Part shown: in pieces, positions 61,247-64,000 of the stretch
Numbering within the stretch: the first letter of the stretch is position 1
How the letters are laid out: each line of letters starts with the position of its first letter
Assembly (NCBI RefSeq): GCF_900156455.1
Contig: NZ_FTNQ01000004.1
Location: forward strand, 62,001-126,000
Source: Microbacterium sp. RURRCA19A
Lineage (GTDB): Bacteria > Actinomycetota > Actinomycetes > Actinomycetales > Microbacteriaceae
Length of the DNA stretch: 64,000 bases
Direction of reading: 5' to 3'
The notes under the pieces: model-generated
The model's database searches: none
Seen by the model: the letters and a program-made list of their open reading frames with translations, nothing else
Told to the model about the DNA's origin: nothing
Position numbers and translations under genes: made by a program

Positions 61247-61492
61247 ATGGTCATGGATATTCCACTCAGTCGTCCGGGGCAGCCGAAGGCGGCCACCGAG
61301 ATCCCGTGGACACGCATCGATCTCGACCTGTACGAGGTCGCGTGCGACGGTCTGATCGTCGGATACGTAGAAGTCGTCGGCGCGATCTTCGTCGCTCTCC
61401 GGGGCACGAGGTACGACCGTGCGGTGGAGGTCGCGCAGCACGTGACCTTCCACGCGGCGGTCGACACCGTCCTCCGCGGAGCCGGTCGATGA
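61247..61492 (+). CDS. Small hypothetical protein
   Basis: 81 residues from ATG with AAGGAG upstream (a second ATG two codons in is also possible). Reads PWTRIDLDLYEVACDGLIVGYVEVVGAIFVALRG, probably a small alpha/beta protein. Not recognised. No signal peptide. Confidence 0.65.
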   Translation: MVMDIPLSRPGQPKAATEIPWTRIDLDLYEVACDGLIVGYVEVVGAIFVALRGTRYDRAVEVAQHVTFHAAVDTVLRGAGR

Positions 61493-61570
61493 TCCCCCGC
61501 GGATAGCACCGTCGTCGGAAGAGTCAACCCCCTCGGCCGCGGGCGACATCTGACACACGGTGAGGTGACC

Positions 61571-61744
61571 ATGACCGACGACCCCCTCCCCACCGGACCG
61601 CACCGTCCCGTGCGCATCGCGTCCCTGCCCCCGCTGCGCGCGCAGGGACGAGAATCGAAGGGTGACGCGAACACTGGCCGCTCTGCCCGGCGCGGCTCGG
61701 CGGTTGTGCCTGAGCCGCCGAAAGGGCGAGATCTGCACGCGTGA
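61571..61744 (+). CDS. Possible small ORF upstream of the Cys-rich protein
   Basis: 57 codons, MTDDPLPTGPHRPVRIASLP and on, with GGTGAGG well placed before the ATG. It overlaps the next gene in another frame. Could be a leader peptide coupling translation, or noise. Confidence 0.3.
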   Translation: MTDDPLPTGPHRPVRIASLPPLRAQGRESKGDANTGRSARRGSAVVPEPPKGRDLHA

Positions 61745-62021
61745 GAAGGGGCACCGCGGCCTCCACCACCGCCGCGGCGGCTCGCTGCTGTGGAACGACC
61801 TGCAGGCCGACCCGCCGGAGTGCCCCGGCACCGGATCGGCGGCCGAGGCGGCTCCGACGTTGGAGGACGGGTTTCCCGACGGGCGCGCGGTGTGCCCCGT
61901 CTGCTGGGTCTTCGTCCCCCTCGACGACGGGGCGCTGACTCCGCACGACACCTGGCGCGGCGACCCGACGCGCGCGGAGGCCGACCGGCGCCGGGAGTGG
62001 TTCAACGCGTTCGGCTGGTGA
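61662..62021 (+). CDS. Small Cys/His-rich hypothetical protein
   Basis: 119 residues from GTG. RLCLSRRKGEICTREKGHRGLHHRRG and CPVCWVF give a Cys/His pattern that could bind zinc, as in other short actinobacterial proteins with a GHxGxHH motif. The ribosome binding site is poor. Convergent with the ABC ATPase gene; the last 20 bp overlap it. Confidence 0.55.
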   Translation: MTRTLAALPGAARRLCLSRRKGEICTREKGHRGLHHRRGGSLLWNDLQADPPECPGTGSAAEAAPTLEDGFPDGRAVCPVCWVFVPLDDGALTPHDTWRGDPTRAEADRRREWFNAFGW

Positions 62022-62709
62022 CGTCGGACTCGAGAACCCTGGCGCGACCGTCGATCACCTCGACGGTCTCGTCGAGCGCGTCGCTGTGGACGAGGTCGTG
62101 GGTGACCAGCAGCGTCGCCGTCTGCCGCTCGCGCGTGAGCCGCGACAGGAGATCCATGATCGCCGCCCCGCGCTCCCGGTCCAGCGCGCTCGTCGGCTCG
62201 TCGACGAGCAGCACGCGCGGCTCGTGCACGAGCGCGCGGGCGATCGCGACGCGCTGTCGCTGACCGCCGGAGAGCTGCGCCGGCCGACGGTCCGCCTGGG
62301 CGCCGAGGCCGACGGCATCCAGCAGTTCGTCCACCCGGGAGCGCACCGCCGCCCGGCGGGACCGCGACCCACGTCCGCCGAGTTCGCCCATCACGCGCAA
62401 CTGCTCGCGGGCGGTCAGGGCCGGCAACAGCTGCGGCTGCTGGAACACGATCCCGATCCGCTCGCGCCGGAGCGCGGTCGCCTCGGCGCGCGTGAGTGCC
62501 GTGGCATCCGTTCCGTCGATGACCACGCGCCCCGAGTCGGGCCGGATCAGCGTCGCGGCGAGGGCGAGCAGGCTCGACTTCCCCGAGCCGGAGGGGCCCG
62601 TGATGCCGGTCACGAGGCCGGGCCGCCCGTGCAGGGAGACGTGGTCGACCGCGGTGACGCGGCTGTCGCCGTCAGGATAGGTGAGGGTGACGTCGTCGAG
62701 CAGGATCAT
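62002..62709 (-). CDS. ABC transporter ATP-binding protein (MacB/LolD type)
   Basis: 235 residues from ATG 62709. Walker A GPSGSGKS at 38-45, Q-loop VFQQPQLLPAL, signature LSGGQRQRVAIARAL, Walker [17 protein letters not shown]. Partner of the FtsX-like permease, whose stop it overlaps (ATGA). Confidence 0.93.
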   Translation of the reverse strand: MILLDDVTLTYPDGDSRVTAVDHVSLHGRPGLVTGITGPSGSGKSSLLALAATLIRPDSGRVVIDGTDATALTRAEATALRRERIGIVFQQPQLLPALTAREQLRVMGELGGRGSRSRRAAVRSRVDELLDAVGLGAQADRRPAQLSGGQRQRVAIARALVHEPRVLLVDEPTSALDRERGAAIMDLLSRLTRERQTATLLVTHDLVHSDALDETVEVIDGRARVLESDVTSRTR

Positions 62710-63782
62710 CGTGTGCTCCCGAGAGCGGTGAGAGGGTCGGACTTCGTGACGGTGCGCAGCGACACGGCCGCGCCGAGGAGGCCCAGGGCGATCATCGCGA
62801 GGGCGGGAGCGAGTGTCGTGAGCGGGTTCAGGACGAAGGGGAGCGCGCCGCCGGCCAGCGCGCCGAGGGCGGCCGTGAGACCGATCCCGACGCCGACCCC
62901 CACGACGAGCACGACGATCGCCTGACCCAGCGCGTCCCGCACGAGGGCGCCCGTTCCGGCTCCCAGAGCCTTCAGCACCGCGATGTCGCCCGCCCGCTGC
63001 ATCGTCCAGACCGTGAAGAAGGCGCCGACGACCAGCGCGGAGACCCCGAAGAGCATCGCGATCATCAGGGCCAGCGACCCGATCTCGGAGCGGAACGTCG
63101 GCAGCGCCGTCAGGCTCGCGAGCGGGATCGTCGCCGTCGTGCGCGTCTCCGCGGCGACCGCCGACCAGTCGGGGGTGCCGGTCACGGCGAGCACGGTGGG
63201 GTCCCCCGACCCGCCGAGCTTGGCATCCAGTGCCGTCCATGCGGATGCCGTGAGCACCACCACCGGCGTGTGGCTGTACCAGGAGTCTGCGCCGACGGAG
63301 GCCACGCGGTACATCGACCCGGCCACCGTGATCTCATCGCCGGTCGTGGCTCCGAGGGCGCTCGCCGCGCCCGCCGACAGCCCGATGCCGCTGTCGTCCG
63401 GCGGTGCGAGGTCGGTGAGGGCGGTCGACCCGGCGCCGGCGTCGAGCCCGAGCACCGCGACGCCGTCGCTGCCGCTCGGTCCCTCGGCGCGTCCCTGCAC
63501 GATGCCGATCGGTGTGACGTGATCCACCCCGGATGCCGTGCGCCACGCGGCGATCGTGACGTCGTCGAAGGCGGAGTCCGCGAACGTGGGCGCCGCGGTC
63601 CCGTCGGCGTGCAGGACGAGCCGGTCGCCGGGGAGCTGCAGGACCGCGGACACGTTCTGCGCCGCCAGACCTCCGGTGAGGCCCGAGAGGAACCCGACCA
63701 GCAGGGTGATGAGCGCCACGACCGCCCCGATGAGGGCGAATCGCCCGCGGGCGAACCGCAGATCCCGCCATGCGACGTACAC
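62706..63782 (-). CDS. FtsX-like ABC transporter permease
   Basis: 358 residues from GTG 63782 (VYVAWRDLRFARGRFAL) behind GGAGG. One N-terminal helix, a long extracytoplasmic domain, then three helices with LALMIAMLFGVSALVVGAFFTVWTMQRAGDIAVLKALGAG, the FtsX/MacB signature. Probably extrudes or senses a cell-envelope ligand such as a peptide antibiotic. Confidence 0.9.
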   Translation of the reverse strand: MYVAWRDLRFARGRFALIGAVVALITLLVGFLSGLTGGLAAQNVSAVLQLPGDRLVLHADGTAAPTFADSAFDDVTIAAWRTASGVDHVTPIGIVQGRAEGPSGSDGVAVLGLDAGAGSTALTDLAPPDDSGIGLSAGAASALGATTGDEITVAGSMYRVASVGADSWYSHTPVVVLTASAWTALDAKLGGSGDPTVLAVTGTPDWSAVAAETRTTATIPLASLTALPTFRSEIGSLALMIAMLFGVSALVVGAFFTVWTMQRAGDIAVLKALGAGTGALVRDALGQAIVVLVVGVGVGIGLTAALGALAGGALPFVLNPLTTLAPALAMIALGLLGAAVSLRTVTKSDPLTALGSTR

Positions 63783-63911
63783 GTCGCCTCCTTCCGTCCG
63801 GCGGATCTCGCCGGTGTCTCCACCCTCCTCGGAACGCGTCGGCCGGTCATCGGCGGCGAGGGCGAACTCCCTCTCCACCTTTCGGATGATCCGCGGGGGG
63901 CACGGCGTCCG

Positions 63912-63917
63912 TACGCT
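63912..63917 (+). promoter_or_regulatory. -10-like box before the partial kinase gene
   Basis: TACGCT, 9 nt before the ATG at 63927. GGAACGG lies between, so this transcript may be leaderless or have a very short leader. The rest of the 144-bp divergent spacer shows nothing certain. Confidence 0.4.
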
Positions 63918-63926
63918 GGAACGGAC

Positions 63927-64000
63927 ATGCCGCACCGCACCTTGGCCCCCGTGTTCACCGGGCTGCGCGCGGGAGTCCACGCGCTCTTCGCCGGGCTCCT
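63927..64000 (+). CDS. N-terminus of a probable sensor histidine kinase (truncated by window edge)
   Basis: 24 codons, MPHRTLAPVFTGLRAGVHAL and on. The start of a membrane-bound kinase in many actinobacterial ABC/two-component clusters looks like this, and the divergent FtsX exporter supports it, but the visible part is too short to be sure. Confidence 0.4.
   Translation, partial: MPHRTLAPVFTGLRAGVHALFAGL

Overview
The window is high-GC actinobacterial DNA, most likely from Microbacterium or a close relative in Microbacteriaceae. The evidence is GC-rich third codon positions throughout, a tRNA-Trp–secE–nusG–rplK–rplA block, a LAxTG (sortase E type) surface protein, leaderless genes with TANNNT -10 boxes, and the very frequent heptamer GGATGCC/GGCATCC, in genes and in terminator stems, that I associate with Microbacterium. 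No rRNA, CRISPR array, integrase or insertion sequence was seen.

Layout. 1-7.4 kb: a divergent, truncated PucR regulator and a tightly packed GABA/polyamine operon (gabT, amine oxidase, tandem Usp protein, APC permease, succinate-semialdehyde dehydrogenase). 7.4-11.8 kb: tRNA-Trp, secE, nusG, rplK, rplA, interrupted between nusG and rplK by an antisense AbiEi/DUF559-like gene bracketed by two 74-bp hairpin repeats. 11.9-15.4 kb: a polar amino-acid ABC operon and a frameshifted nitronate monooxygenase-like gene. 15.4-20.6 kb: acylphosphatase, a LysE exporter with its LysG-type regulator, a quinone oxidoreductase, and a MarR regulator with a 14-TM efflux pump. 20.7-22.7 kb: a YqaJ nuclease and a second AbiEi/DUF559 gene bracketed by a second, 78-bp hairpin family. 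22.7-28.7 kb: L10 leader with attenuator, rplJ, rplL, and a 1516-residue wall-anchored nuclease/nucleotidase. 28.7-33.8 kb: a LacI regulator divergent from a sugar ABC importer lacking its ATPase. 33.8-46.9 kb: repeats, a DUF3105/DUF305 pair, two MFS transporters, PAP2 phosphatase, HerA-like ATPase, type B carboxylesterase, a two-component pair and an SDR/DUF2867 protein. 46.9-54.7 kb: molybdenum cofactor genes (mogA, moaE, moaD, moaC, moeA, moeB, moaA), a molybdate-responsive candidate regulator and modABC. 54.7-60.5 kb: cydABDC for cytochrome bd. 60.6-64 kb: PadR regulator, small proteins, an FtsX-type ABC exporter and the start of a probable sensor kinase.

The most unusual feature is the pair of cassettes at 9.3-10.5 kb and 21.4-22.7 kb. 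Each holds one AbiEi-like wHTH plus Vsr-like (DUF559) nuclease gene. Each gene has a long hairpin 80-95 bp before its start codon and a second copy 3-23 bp after its stop. A TCCACAGG motif lies about 30 bp inside the upstream hairpin in both. The two cassettes use unrelated hairpin families, the arms of each copy co-vary, and a solitary copy of family 1 sits at 33.9 kb. This resembles REP/RAYT logic with a different protein and is offered as a hypothesis.

All positions, counts and alignments were made by eye; no searches were run.
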